DNA from: Candidatus Poribacteria bacterium
GTDB lineage: Bacteria > Poribacteria > WGA-4E > WGA-3G
Assembly (NCBI GenBank): GCA_026706025.1
Contig: JAPOZO010000049.1
Span: 1 to 64,000, forward strand
DNA: 64,000 bases
Direction: 5' to 3'
Shown here piece after piece: positions 1 through 8,702 of the stretch. The position numbers and the translations under genes are program-made. Position 1 is the first letter of the stretch. Each line of letters begins with the position of its first letter. A model generated the notes under the pieces. It had not been told where the DNA came from, ran no database searches, and saw only the letters and a list, made by a program, of their open reading frames with translations.

Positions 1-148
1 TACACATATCAAAACCGTCTCTCGATAAAAATTAACGATTTATGAAACACCCTCATTTAAATAACAACCACCACAGTGTCAAAAGCCTCTCTGTCTGGAC
101 GCGGATAGATGCGAGGCACAAGCGAACTACCCTATAGGAGATAGACTC

Positions 149-1030
149 ATGAGTCTTTATCGTTTTTTAACCGAGCCCAGGCTGCAATACTCTCATTTCC
201 AATTCTTTATAACGGTTGTCGTCGCTACTGGGGCGACTGCCTTCTTTCTTCACTACATGGATGGTAAAAACGACAGTGCCAGAGAGGCAAGGCTGAGGCA
301 ACACATTGCTGATGCCCGCGCCGAAGTTCAGCACCTAAAAGCAGCGGCTGCCAAACGAAACGGTACCGCCCAATCCACCCCTGCGTTGCTAAAGGTCCCC
401 TCCGAGACGGAGACCCAGACACCCGCTGGGCACGCGCCCGATGACAGCGATGTTTCCATATCCGACGACACGGTGGAAGTTGTGCACACAGGGCCTTTCA
501 AAGGGCTGCCGCTGGATGTCGCCAAGGAAATCCATGAAGAATATACCGCTGCGCCTCTGGCGCGTGCGAAGCGGTATGACGAATGGGACCAGCGGAGAAG
601 GGCACTAAAAGAAAAGGACATCGCATTGGCGAAAAAAGAATTAGCCCATGGAGATGCCGTTCTCGCGGATTCAAAGAGACACCGCGAAAATCTCTTAGCG
701 GCTTTTGCGCGTATGTCCCCCGAAGAACTCGAGGCTGCGCGGAAAGAGGCTTTGAAAACGCAGCCTGCCGAGGAGGTCGATCTTTTTTTTAGGCACGTCG
801 CGGAGTACGGCACCGTTAAGTCTCCTGAGGAAATAGAACAGACGGCGCAGGACCTCAAGAAAAACCGAGAAAGTCTGGCGATAGCGAAGCGGGAATTGGT
901 AGCGGAGCGGGGACAATTCACACGCGAGTGGGAAGAACTTCAGCGCACAAAGCCCCTTCCGCCGAATTTAGGTTTGGACGAGTTCTACACAGAATGGAAA
1001 AAACGTAATAGCTCAAAGCCCTCACCATAG
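149..1030 (+). CDS. Hypothetical membrane-anchored coiled-coil protein
   Basis: I do not recognise this 293-aa protein. It has a short cytoplasmic N-terminus and one hydrophobic segment at about residues 19-37. A helical, charge-rich stretch (about 45-70) follows, then a Pro/Thr/Ser-rich linker, and then long Lys/Glu/Arg/Ala-rich helices to the C-terminus that look like coiled coil. The likely topology is a single-pass inner-membrane protein with a large soluble domain. The start is supported by TAGGAGA about 7 nt upstream of the ATG. The next gene is 160 bp downstream on the same strand and encodes an exported propeller protein; no functional link can be shown. Real gene likely, function unknown. 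Confidence 0.75.
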   Translation: MSLYRFLTEPRLQYSHFQFFITVVVATGATAFFLHYMDGKNDSAREARLRQHIADARAEVQHLKAAAAKRNGTAQSTPALLKVPSETETQTPAGHAPDDSDVSISDDTVEVVHTGPFKGLPLDVAKEIHEEYTAAPLARAKRYDEWDQRRRALKEKDIALAKKELAHGDAVLADSKRHRENLLAAFARMSPEELEAARKEALKTQPAEEVDLFFRHVAEYGTVKSPEEIEQTAQDLKKNRESLAIAKRELVAERGQFTREWEELQRTKPLPPNLGLDEFYTEWKKRNSSKPSP

Positions 1031-1190
1031 TGGGCTTTGGACATTAACCTCACAGAAATCAGAACCCATTACAACTTTGGAAAACTGCCCGCTTTTCACT
1101 GGGCGAAACCCCGACATTCATTGAACTCGGCGAGTTTCCAATGGAAATGGAAATGCCCAAAAAAATAGACACAGAACCACCGGAGCTCCC

Positions 1191-2168
1191 ATGAAATATC
1201 TTCGTCCCTTATGCCTGATCTGCTGCCTCGGGTGCCTCCTGCCCCTGACAACAACGCAGGCTGAGTTCAACGCAGAAGCGATCTTTGTCCCTTATCCCGA
1301 TGACGAAAAATCGGAAATGTGGATCACCAACGTGCAGAACACACGCCATGCACGAAAAATCTATACACACCCACAAAACATCTATGATCTGGCAGTCCAA
1401 CCCGATGGCAACTTTATCGTTTTTGTTGCGGAAACCCTAGACCCTTTTTTCGTTTTTGACGCATACATAATAGATAGACGGAGGCTTCGGGAAGGGGCAC
1501 GAAACTTGACAAAACTCCGTTTTGATGCTATCTGGGATATAGACATCTCAAAAAACGGGGATGTCGTTTTTACAAACTATGACACGGCACTACATCAGGG
1601 CATAAAGTATGGTGTCTACCTCATTCGCAGTCATGATTTAAAAAACGCGATACCGAAAGCGGAACTGCTCGTCGAAAGAGAGTCTCTTCACGCAAGATGG
1701 TCACCTGATGGCAGATTTATCGCCTTTGAACACATGAACAGAGTTATGATCCACGATGTCAAAACAGGTGCCACCAGCGGCATAGACTTCGGATCTGATC
1801 CTGTGTTCGCTCCCGACGGGAATCGCCTCGCTTTTTTTCATGATGTTTGGGGACTGGAAGTCGCAATCTCCATTGTTTCAATACACCCCCGCCGACACGT
1901 GAAAACAATCGCACTGGATGATGGAAAACCTATAGGCAATCTGGATTGGACCCCCGATGGGGAGTCGCTTGTTTATACAGTGCATGGTTCTCCTCGTCGC
2001 ACCTACGTCGTGCCTCTGGACGGTTCGCCGCGTGAGGAAATTCTGATTTTACTCGATGGTATTGTCCAGCATTTTGACTGGACAAGCGCAACATACGCCG
2101 TGGAACCCACGAAAAAACTCACCACGCTCTGGGGCGCACTGAAAGTAGACAACACACACAGCAGGTAA
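1191..2168 (+). CDS. Exported TolB/WD40-like beta-propeller protein
   Basis: This 325-aa protein has an N-terminal signal peptide (hydrophobic residues about 5-20, ending near TTTQA), so it is probably periplasmic or exported. Repeated PD40-type motifs mark blades of a TolB-like beta-propeller: LAVQPDGNFIVF, WSPDGRFIAFE, FAPDGNRLAFF and WTPDGESLVYT. Such domains usually serve as protein- or ligand-binding scaffolds; no catalytic residues are evident. CGGAGCTCCC just before the ATG is a usable ribosome binding site. It is not TolB itself: there is no TolB N-terminal domain and no tol/pal neighbours. Specific role unknown. Confidence 0.75.
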   Translation: MKYLRPLCLICCLGCLLPLTTTQAEFNAEAIFVPYPDDEKSEMWITNVQNTRHARKIYTHPQNIYDLAVQPDGNFIVFVAETLDPFFVFDAYIIDRRRLREGARNLTKLRFDAIWDIDISKNGDVVFTNYDTALHQGIKYGVYLIRSHDLKNAIPKAELLVERESLHARWSPDGRFIAFEHMNRVMIHDVKTGATSGIDFGSDPVFAPDGNRLAFFHDVWGLEVAISIVSIHPRRHVKTIALDDGKPIGNLDWTPDGESLVYTVHGSPRRTYVVPLDGSPREEILILLDGIVQHFDWTSATYAVEPTKKLTTLWGALKVDNTHSR

Positions 2169-2287
2169 CGTTTCCGTCGCGAGACAACACATTCCCACAC
2201 AATCCCCCCAACCGAAAATCATATTAATCATAGAAATCACAGTTCAGATTTCAACACACGGATATAACTGCCAATTCCCATAATCCC

Positions 2288-2317
2288 TTGACAACGGCAT
2301 CTTATGTCAACTATAAT
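2288..2317 (+). promoter_or_regulatory. Sigma70-type promoter of the ribokinase gene
   Basis: TTGACA (2288-2293) and TATAAT (2312-2317), both perfect consensus, are separated by 18 bp. The TATAAT ends 36 bp before the ribokinase ATG. The in-frame TTG at 2288 is therefore the -35 box and not a start codon. Confidence 0.75.
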
Positions 2318-2353
2318 TATCAAAAATCGTTAATAGAACAGGAGCAAGTCGTG

Positions 2354-3298
2354 ATGAACCGTGCAACACCGAAAGTTACCGTCGTCGGCAGCCTGAACAT
2401 CGACTTGGTGTGCCACGCATCGCGGCGACCCGATAAAGGCGAAACCATCATCGGCAATGCCTTTGATATATTTACAGGTGGGAAAGGATTCAATCAGGCG
2501 ACTGCCGCAGCACGGTTAGGTGCCGAAGTCACGCTTATCGGAAGTGTCGGTGCAGATCCTTTCGGAGAGATGCTACTCGCCGCGGCAGAAAACGAACATA
2601 TTAACAGTAGGTTTGTCACAAGACGTACAGACATCGGCACAGGCGTCGCAACAATCGTGATTGAACCGGATGGCGACAATAGCATTATCGTCGTGCCACG
2701 CGCCAATATGGCACTCACGACAGCAGATATAGATGCTGCCGCGGATTGTATCGCAGCAGCGGATGTGCTCCTCCTACAATTGGAAACGCCGATTGCGACA
2801 TCCGAACACGCAGCAGCAATTGCCAAAAGACACGGCACGACAGTGGTACTAAACCCTGCACCTGCGCAACCGCTGCCGGATAGCCTTTTGAAATACGTCG
2901 ATATCCTCACCCCGAACCAATCCGAAACGGAATTGTTGTCGGGGATGAAAGTTAGCAGCCAAAAAGAAGCAAGTCGGGCAGCGGAGGTGTTACGCACGCG
3001 TATGGTGGATACCACAAACGCCGCCGTTGTGCTAACCCTCGGCGCACAAGGGGCATTGACGTTGACAGGAACGACATCCGAACGTGTCTCCGCCCTGTCT
3101 GTTGAACCCATAGATACCACAGGCGCAGGGGATGCGTTTTGTGGCGCGCTCGCAACCGCCTTAGCAAGCGGTGAAACTTTACATCCGGCAGTTGCGTTTG
3201 CAAATGCCGCAGGCGCAGCAGCAGTCACCGTCGTTGGCGCGACACCTTCAATGCCGACACGAACGAAAATTGAACATCTGTTAGCATCTGGAAAATAA
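2354..3298 (+). CDS. rbsK: Ribokinase (PfkB family sugar kinase)
   Basis: ATP-dependent sugar kinase of the PfkB/ribokinase family, probably phosphorylating D-ribose to ribose 5-phosphate in the cytoplasm. About 314 aa, the usual length. The N-terminal VVGSLNIDLV strand is typical of ribokinase, and FTGGKGFNQATAAARLG is the substrate-binding glycine signature. The C-terminal DTTGAGDAFCGAL signature carries the catalytic aspartate and anion hole. The start at 2354 is chosen because AGGAG lies 9 nt upstream and a consensus promoter precedes it; a GTG one codon earlier is possible. No ribose transporter or rbsD neighbour is present, so the exact sugar is inferred. The gene stands alone between a propeller protein and a TPR protein. 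Confidence 0.88.
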   Translation: MNRATPKVTVVGSLNIDLVCHASRRPDKGETIIGNAFDIFTGGKGFNQATAAARLGAEVTLIGSVGADPFGEMLLAAAENEHINSRFVTRRTDIGTGVATIVIEPDGDNSIIVVPRANMALTTADIDAAADCIAAADVLLLQLETPIATSEHAAAIAKRHGTTVVLNPAPAQPLPDSLLKYVDILTPNQSETELLSGMKVSSQKEASRAAEVLRTRMVDTTNAAVVLTLGAQGALTLTGTTSERVSALSVEPIDTTGAGDAFCGALATALASGETLHPAVAFANAAGAAAVTVVGATPSMPTRTKIEHLLASGK

Positions 3299-3349
3299 TA
3301 CTATTTCTAAAAGTTTATGTTCCATTAACCGCACCGTTGACCCAGACCC

Positions 3350-3444
3350 CGGTAGGTGCAGTTTTGCAGTGTACACACCCCGGGGAATGCCCATAAGGCA
3401 TTCATACCGTTGATTCATGCGATCTGCATTCCTAACCGCACTGG
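3350..3444. repeat. Cloverleaf-type intergenic repeat carrying a nested hairpin repeat
   Basis: This matches the intergenic repeat at 25519-25573 (left arm TAGGTGCAGTTTTGCAGTGTAC, right arm ATGCGATCTGCAT...AACCGCA). A hairpin element is inserted between the arms at about 3379-3416. The inserted unit contains GAATGCC/GGCATTC (3385-3391 with 3397-3403, loop CATAA) and ends CATACCGTTGATTC. The same unit lies inside a different repeat at 7669-7731. The rest of the 243-bp gap holds only the upstream region of the next gene. Confidence 0.7.
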
Positions 3445-3541
3445 AATAGATGCTTTTAATAAAAATAATCAATCAGAATTGGTATAACAATATCAAAGTA
3501 GAAAAAACGCAACTTACAATCCATCAAGGAAAATTAAAAAA

Positions 3542-6529
3542 ATGAAAAACATACGCCTAAATCCCATACTGATAGTACTAATTATAAACTTAGTATTTAC
3601 TATATCTTTATCACAAGTTTCCACCGCTGCAGAAAAATGGGAAACGAACATAAGGAAAGACTTCACAAAGGTCCTCCGAGAAAAAAAGAAGCCTGCCGAG
3701 AAACACCGCGAATTTATCCTGAAATGGCAAAAACAGGGACGACTCGCCACACTCCTAACGCTCTATGAAACAGCAAAAGATAATTCTCAGAGACAACAGT
3801 CCGCTTCTCCTGCAATGAACGCCGCATTTTACTATGGCTTAGGATACGTCCACGCCCTTGGGGCTACGAAAACCGATGAAACCTTTGACACAGCGGTTAC
3901 CTATCTACAACGCGCCCTCGAAATTGAACCAGATCTGTTTTGGGCACGTTTCAATTTGGGTGGCATCTATCAACAACAAGGCGAAAGCGATGTAGGGCGA
4001 AGCTCGCAAGCCTATTTTCAAAAATCACTTGCGGAATTTGAAACTTGCGTCCGTTTAAACCCGAATTATTACCCAGTTTACTATCGTATCGGTGATATCC
4101 ACTTGAAACAGCAAAATTATATAGAAGCACTTCAAGCCTTTGAGACAGCACGAAAACTAAACCGGAAATGGGAATACCCACAATACGGTATCGGTTTAGT
4201 CTACTTGGCACAAGGCGAAACAGATCGCGCTCGCGAAGCGTTTGAAAACATTACACATCAAAAGAAAAAGTTCGTACCCGCTTACATCAAACTCGGACAA
4301 GTCCTCGCTACACAAGGTTTTTTCGATGACGCCCTAACAGAATACGCCAAAGCCGCACAGCATCAACCTTACGCCGCGCAAGACCTTTACGAACTCGCGG
4401 TTATCTTTAATGAAAAAGGCAATACGGATGGCGCGATTCAGCTCTATCAACGCACAATTGAGACGGAACCAACGCATGCGCAATCACATTTCGCGCTCGG
4501 AGAAATCTTCTACACCAGCGGCAATACCGAGACCGCACTACACCATTACCAACAAGCATTATCCGTCATGCCGAGTCTCAAGGATACTTTCTATGAACCG
4601 CTGGAACCTTACTTCGCAGGGTTAATGACACCCGATCAAGCGATGCCAATTATAGAGAAAGCGATGTTCGTCCTTCCCAACGATCCGCGTTCCTACTTTT
4701 ATGCAGGCACTATTGAAGCCGATGCAGGCAACATCGAAAAAGCGATCCAACATTATGAGAAAACAATTGAAATAATTGAAGCCGACGCAAGTTATTTGCA
4801 AGTTGAGCTCCCCTTGGGGAGTTTCCTCGATGCTTATTTTAAACTTGGTGAACTCCACCACCAACAAGGGAATATAGATACAGCGATAGGTTACTTCAAA
4901 CGCGCATTGGAATTGAATCCAGAGTTAGCCGACAGATTCATCGTGCAGGGACAGCGTGCTTTCGATGAAGAAAACTATCAAGATGCCATTGAACCTCTAA
5001 ATATCCACCTGCTGCTATTTCCCGAAGATGTTAGTGCGACCTATCTTCTTGGGCAAAGCTACGAAGCAAACGGCGATACAGACAGCGCGATTACTTTTTA
5101 TGAACGCACCCTGACATTAGACCCACAACGACCGGACGTGCTTTTCAAAATGGTGCACATATACCGTGGACGCGAAGCACATCAGCAGGCAGTTGATACC
5201 CTAAAGCGACTTATTGAGATCGCGCCTGAAACCACTGAAGCACACTACCTTTTGGCACTGTCCTACCTTTCGCTAAAGCAGCCTAACGATGCGCTACCCG
5301 CATTCCTCGAAACGATTCGGTTGCGTCCTGATGATGTCGCAGCACATTACCACACAGCAATTCTGTTTGAAGAAAACGGTGAGATAGACAACGCCATCGT
5401 GCATTACGAGAAAACAATCACGCTTGATACGACCTTGATTGAAAACGACATCGGGCGTAGCCTACAAACCCCGATGCAAGGGGTCAAGGCAACGGAAGTT
5501 GAACCCTTTTTCCGTCTCGGGGCAATCTATCGCCAACGCAACGATGAGGATAACATTCTTCGTATCTATCAACCCGCGCTGGAAATTGAACCCGAACATC
5601 CTGAAATCCATCATCTCCTCGCCGTTATCTTTGAAAAACGAGACGAACGTGAGAACGCAATCAGATACTACGGATTGGCGAACCATTACAACCCCGACAA
5701 CTTCGATTGGCACTACAGTTACGCACGTCTACTCGACCGGCACGCTGAAACGCTCGGAGAGGACTATCACAAACACGCCGAGATGGCTGTTAACGAATAC
5801 ACCACAACTATTGCCCTGAATCCCGACTACGTGGATGCTTACTTCTACCGCGGAATGCTCACACTTCGCTATCGGCAGATTGGTAAAACGCTCTACCGCT
5901 ACAGCCAAATTTTAGAGGATTTCAAACAAGTAGCACTCTTTCAACCCAAAAACCGCGAGGCAAACTATAACATCGGCGTTATCTATCTCGAAATTGACCG
6001 ACACCGCCCCGCGAGAGAGGCTTTTGAACGCATGCTCTCTTACGCGCCAAAATATAGGGGAATCCACCTACATCTCGGAAAAATCGCAGAATGGGAGCAG
6101 GCATGGAAGGCGGCAATCAAACACTACGAAGCCGAAGCAGCACTGATTCAACAACCCGCTGAAAAAGGGGACGATATTGCCGCTAAGACGTATCAACGCC
6201 TCGGAGAGCTTTACTACGCCCACGCTTTGGATTATAACGCCGCGAAAGAGACTTTAGAGAAGGCACTCGCTTTAGACGACACGCATGTACCGACACTGCT
6301 GAATTACGCGAATAACTTCTTCAGTATGGATTTACTCGGTTCAGCAGCGGAACAGTTTGAACGCGTAATACAACTGGCACCGGACAATTTGACAGCGAAC
6401 TATAACCTCGCATTAATGTATGAATACACAGAAAAAAGCAAGCAAGCAAAAGCACAATGGAAACGCTTCCTTGAACTCAACCCACCCGAGCAGTGGAAAA
6501 TTGAGGCAGAAAAACACCTACGCCAGTAG
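3542..6529 (+). CDS. Large exported tetratricopeptide (TPR) repeat protein
   Basis: This 995-aa protein begins with a signal peptide (hydrophobic residues about 8-27, then STAA), followed almost entirely by TPR repeats. The 34-residue pattern with A-x-x-x-Y/F-x-x-A and a Pro near position 32 recurs throughout, for example YLQRALEIEPDLFWARFNLG, YFKRALELNPELADRF and FYERTLTLDPQRPDVL. TPR superhelices mediate protein-protein contacts. The signal peptide places this one in the periplasm or at the outer membrane, though no partner can be named. The start is fixed by AAGGA 11 nt upstream in the sequence AAGGAAAATTAAAAAAATG, which recurs before the gene at 14877. The biotin ligase gene begins 5 nt after the stop, suggesting co-transcription. 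Confidence 0.85.
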   Translation: MKNIRLNPILIVLIINLVFTISLSQVSTAAEKWETNIRKDFTKVLREKKKPAEKHREFILKWQKQGRLATLLTLYETAKDNSQRQQSASPAMNAAFYYGLGYVHALGATKTDETFDTAVTYLQRALEIEPDLFWARFNLGGIYQQQGESDVGRSSQAYFQKSLAEFETCVRLNPNYYPVYYRIGDIHLKQQNYIEALQAFETARKLNRKWEYPQYGIGLVYLAQGETDRAREAFENITHQKKKFVPAYIKLGQVLATQGFFDDALTEYAKAAQHQPYAAQDLYELAVIFNEKGNTDGAIQLYQRTIETEPTHAQSHFALGEIFYTSGNTETALHHYQQALSVMPSLKDTFYEPLEPYFAGLMTPDQAMPIIEKAMFVLPNDPRSYFYAGTIEADAGNIEKAIQHYEKTIEIIEADASYLQVELPLGSFLDAYFKLGELHHQQGNIDTAIGYFKRALELNPELADRFIVQGQRAFDEENYQDAIEPLNIHLLLFPEDVSATYLLGQSYEANGDTDSAITFYERTLTLDPQRPDVLFKMVHIYRGREAHQQAVDTLKRLIEIAPETTEAHYLLALSYLSLKQPNDALPAFLETIRLRPDDVAAHYHTAILFEENGEIDNAIVHYEKTITLDTTLIENDIGRSLQTPMQGVKATEVEPFFRLGAIYRQRNDEDNILRIYQPALEIEPEHPEIHHLLAVIFEKRDERENAIRYYGLANHYNPDNFDWHYSYARLLDRHAETLGEDYHKHAEMAVNEYTTTIALNPDYVDAYFYRGMLTLRYRQIGKTLYRYSQILEDFKQVALFQPKNREANYNIGVIYLEIDRHRPAREAFERMLSYAPKYRGIHLHLGKIAEWEQAWKAAIKHYEAEAALIQQPAEKGDDIAAKTYQRLGELYYAHALDYNAAKETLEKALALDDTHVPTLLNYANNFFSMDLLGSAAEQFERVIQLAPDNLTANYNLALMYEYTEKSKQAKAQWKRFLELNPPEQWKIEAEKHLRQ

Positions 6530-6534
6530 TACCT

Positions 6535-7191
6535 ATGGACATTAAGGACTTTGGCGCGACACTTCAGACTTCATTTATCGGACGCCAGATTGAGCATCAC
6601 TCGCAAGTTGGCTCCACCAACGATATTGCAATCGCACGTGGCAAAGCAGGCGCGGCAGAGGGAACACTCGTCATCGCGGAACATCAAACCGCTGGACGTG
6701 GGAGATATGGCAGAAAATGGGAAGCACCACCGGGCAAATGCCTTCTTGTGTCAGTTATCCTGAGACACCGGCTGCTGCGTGACCAAGTCGCACTCCCGAA
6801 TCTTGTGGGGGCAATCGCGATTGCACGCGCACTCCAGACAACACATGGACTTGAAGCGCAGATTAAACCGCCTAACGATGTCCGTATTAGACAAAAAAAG
6901 GTGGCGGGTGTGCTAACAGAACTCGCTTATGACGCGCAGCAGCACCCGTTTTTTGTCTTAGGTTTCGGCGTGAATGTCAATATCGGTTTGGAGGATTTTC
7001 CACCGGAATTGCGCGAAACCGCAACTTCTGTGCGGATAGCGTGTGAGCATTCTGAAGATCAGAACACCGAGGTCTGTCGTGCTTCGCTGCTACATGCGAC
7101 ACTCCGCCAGTTAGAAGATACCTATTTGCAGCTGAAAGCCGGTGAGACTGACTTAATCATGAAGCAGTTTGAGGAATTGCAGGAAAAATGA
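6535..7191 (+). CDS. birA: Biotin--[acetyl-CoA-carboxylase] ligase, regulator-less type
   Basis: Attaches biotin to the biotin carboxyl carrier protein through biotinyl-AMP, in the cytoplasm. This 218-aa protein has the BirA catalytic core: the S-T-N-D motif near residue 28, the ATP/biotin loop GRGRYGRKW (about residues 55-63), the PPNDV motif (usually WPND) and the KVAGVL strand. There is no N-terminal winged helix, so it is the monofunctional class that cannot repress a biotin operon by itself. The C-terminal domain is short. It lies 5 nt after the TPR gene and overlaps the next gene by 4 nt (ATGA), so the last two genes are translationally coupled. The PPND in place of WPND is a small departure from the consensus. 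Confidence 0.85.
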   Translation: MDIKDFGATLQTSFIGRQIEHHSQVGSTNDIAIARGKAGAAEGTLVIAEHQTAGRGRYGRKWEAPPGKCLLVSVILRHRLLRDQVALPNLVGAIAIARALQTTHGLEAQIKPPNDVRIRQKKVAGVLTELAYDAQQHPFFVLGFGVNVNIGLEDFPPELRETATSVRIACEHSEDQNTEVCRASLLHATLRQLEDTYLQLKAGETDLIMKQFEELQEK

Positions 7192-7625
7192 AAGTAGTGA
7201 TTAGTGCCTGTCTTTTAGGCGTTCGCTGCCGATACGACGGTGGCGACAGCCGAAACGAATCAGCAATAAAACAGAAAGAGACGGACGATCTGATCCCCGT
7301 CTGTCCGGAAGAGGCGGGTGGGTTGCCGACACCGCGCCCGCCCGCAGAAATAGTCGGTGGCGATGGGGATGATGTCCTAAACGGTAAAGCAAAAGTCATG
7401 ACTGTTGATGGGACAGACGTGACTGCGGCATATTTGAAGGGCGCACACTACGCCTTACACATTGCGCAATCACACAGCGCAACGCAAGTGATACTCAAAG
7501 CAAAGAGTCCGTCCTGCGGGTGCGGCGACATCTACGACGGCACTTTCTCAGGCACACTCACAACCGGCGACGGCGTAACCACTGCCCTCCTGAAACGCCA
7601 CGGTATTACCGTTACTTCCATGTAG
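7188..7625 (+). CDS. DUF523 family protein
   Basis: This 145-aa protein matches the DUF523 family along its full length. It has the N-terminal VISACLLGVRCRYDG segment with two cysteines, the VCPEEAGGLPTPRPP block, and the KSPSCGCGDIYDGTF cysteine block near the C-terminus. The conserved cysteines suggest metal or cluster binding, but the biochemical role of the family is not established. The start codon overlaps the birA stop codon (ATGA), so it is probably translated by coupling. It is followed immediately by an inverted-repeat-bounded intergenic element. Confidence 0.85.
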   Translation: MKVVISACLLGVRCRYDGGDSRNESAIKQKETDDLIPVCPEEAGGLPTPRPPAEIVGGDGDDVLNGKAKVMTVDGTDVTAAYLKGAHYALHIAQSHSATQVILKAKSPSCGCGDIYDGTFSGTLTTGDGVTTALLKRHGITVTSM

Positions 7626-7629
7626 TTAG

Positions 7630-7791
7630 GACTTACGCATTCCCTCTTAAAGTCCCCCTGATAAGGGGCGGGGAATGCCCATAAGGCATTCATACCCGGG
7701 GAAGCCCACACGGGCTTCATACCGTTGATTCTGATTCTTTAGGGGGTTAAAAATACGGAAATTGCCACTTTTTGCTCAATTTGCGTAAGTC
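7630..7791. repeat. MITE-like element with 10-bp terminal inverted repeats
   Basis: Bounded by GACTTACGCA (7630-7639) and its exact complement TGCGTAAGTC (7782-7791). A second, shorter copy at 30397-30487 shares the ends plus the internal GATAAGG, TTAGGGGGTTAAAAAT and TTTGCGTAAGTC blocks. This copy is longer because 7669-7731 carries two tandem hairpin units, GAATGCC/GGCATTC and GAAGCCC/GGGCTTC, each ending CATACC. No coding capacity. It lies between two genes convergent toward it. Confidence 0.7.
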
Positions 7792-7807
7792 TTGGTAGTT
7801 TCTAATT

Positions 7808-8581
7808 TTAAGAGATTAAACGACGAACCTGTTCTCCTATGTCAGGACTCCGCATCAACGACTCACCGACAAGCATCGCATGAATACCGGCTTCTTGCAG
7901 CTTCACTACGTCTTCACGCGAATAGATACCGCTTTCACTCACCACAACCCTATCCGCTGGGATCGCTTCATGTAACTGAAATGTTGTCGCAATATCTGTG
8001 TGAAATGTACGCAAATCACGGTTGTTGATACCGATAATCTGCGCCTCTACCTCCAACGCAATCGCCAATTCTTCACGTGTATGCACCTCCACCAGACATG
8101 CCAGTGACAACGACGCTGCGACATCCATGAATGTCCGTAACTGTGCGGCTGTCAATGCTGCTACAATTAGTAAGACCGCATCCGCGCCCGCGACACGCGC
8201 TTGGTAGATATGATATGGATCAATCGTGAAATCTTTCCTTAACAGTGGCACATCAACAGTGTCGCGAATTGCGCGCAGATAGTCGAGTTCCCCCGCAAAA
8301 AAATGTTTATCTGTGAGTACGGAAACAGCAGCTGCCCCGTTTTCGACGTAGGTTTCGGCAATCGACACCGGATGGAAATCCTCACGGATAATGCCTTTAC
8401 TGGGCGACTTTTTTTTCACTTCTGCGATAAGTTTGACCGCCCCGCTCCCTGTGATAGCATCCCGAAAATCCCGCGTTGGCGGAAGATTCGTAATCGCCGC
8501 TTCCAACCTCGCAAGTGGTATTTGTGCCTGTTCAGCTGCTAATTCTTTCTGTTTATGTGCAATGATTGTGTCTAATATCAA
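7808..8581 (-). CDS. trpC: Indole-3-glycerol phosphate synthase
   Basis: Ring closure of CdRP to indole-3-glycerol phosphate in tryptophan synthesis. It is a cytoplasmic TIM barrel with the expected motifs in order: KLIAEVKKKSPSKG (catalytic Lys on beta-1), VLTDKHFFAG, LLRKDFTIDPYHIYQARVAGADAVLLI, GINNRDLRTF, and SESGIYSREDV with the phosphate-binding glycines. The start is taken as TTG at 8581, where LILDTIIAHK matches the usual IGPS N-terminus and AAGGA lies 11 nt upstream. An in-frame ATG at 8659 has no ribosome binding site and adds residues unlike the family. A 17-aa ORF with a strong ribosome binding site ends 4 nt before the TTG. trpD lies upstream on the same strand. Confidence 0.88.
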   Translation of the reverse strand: MILDTIIAHKQKELAAEQAQIPLARLEAAITNLPPTRDFRDAITGSGAVKLIAEVKKKSPSKGIIREDFHPVSIAETYVENGAAAVSVLTDKHFFAGELDYLRAIRDTVDVPLLRKDFTIDPYHIYQARVAGADAVLLIVAALTAAQLRTFMDVAASLSLACLVEVHTREELAIALEVEAQIIGINNRDLRTFHTDIATTFQLHEAIPADRVVVSESGIYSREDVVKLQEAGIHAMLVGESLMRSPDIGEQVRRLIS

Positions 8582-8585
8582 TTTC

Positions 8586-8639
8586 TTAATTTTCCTTGCG
8601 GAGTAACGAAGGACGTTTGAACTGCCGTGTGCGTTCCAT
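8586..8639 (-). CDS. Candidate 17-aa leader ORF upstream of trpC
   Basis: A 17-codon ORF (MERTRQFKRPSLLRKEN, then TAA) has the best ribosome binding site in the trpD-trpC gap: GGAGGA at 8647-8652, 7 nt before the ATG. It stops 4 nt before the TTG start of trpC, and its last codons contain the AAGGA of trpC. Translation of this ORF could therefore couple to trpC initiation. It is basic and contains no tryptophan, so it is not a classical Trp attenuator peptide. It could also be chance. Confidence 0.35.
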   Translation of the reverse strand: MERTRQFKRPSLLRKEN

Positions 8640-8702
8640 CTATCCGTCCTCCATTTCATTACGGACTACGAACTTCGTTTCTATTTAACGCTTCGCGAAT
8701 AA

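Noticed and set aside
2288-2353. TTG start of ribokinase 22 codons upstream
   Set aside because: The TTG is the -35 box of a consensus promoter and the extra residues do not fit the family.
3951-4211. Minus-strand ORF inside the TPR gene
   Set aside because: It lies opposite a clear TPR coding frame, has no family features and is a shadow frame.
8582-8659. ATG at 8659 as the trpC start
   Set aside because: No ribosome binding site, and the residues added are unlike other IGPS proteins; the TTG at 8581 fits better.
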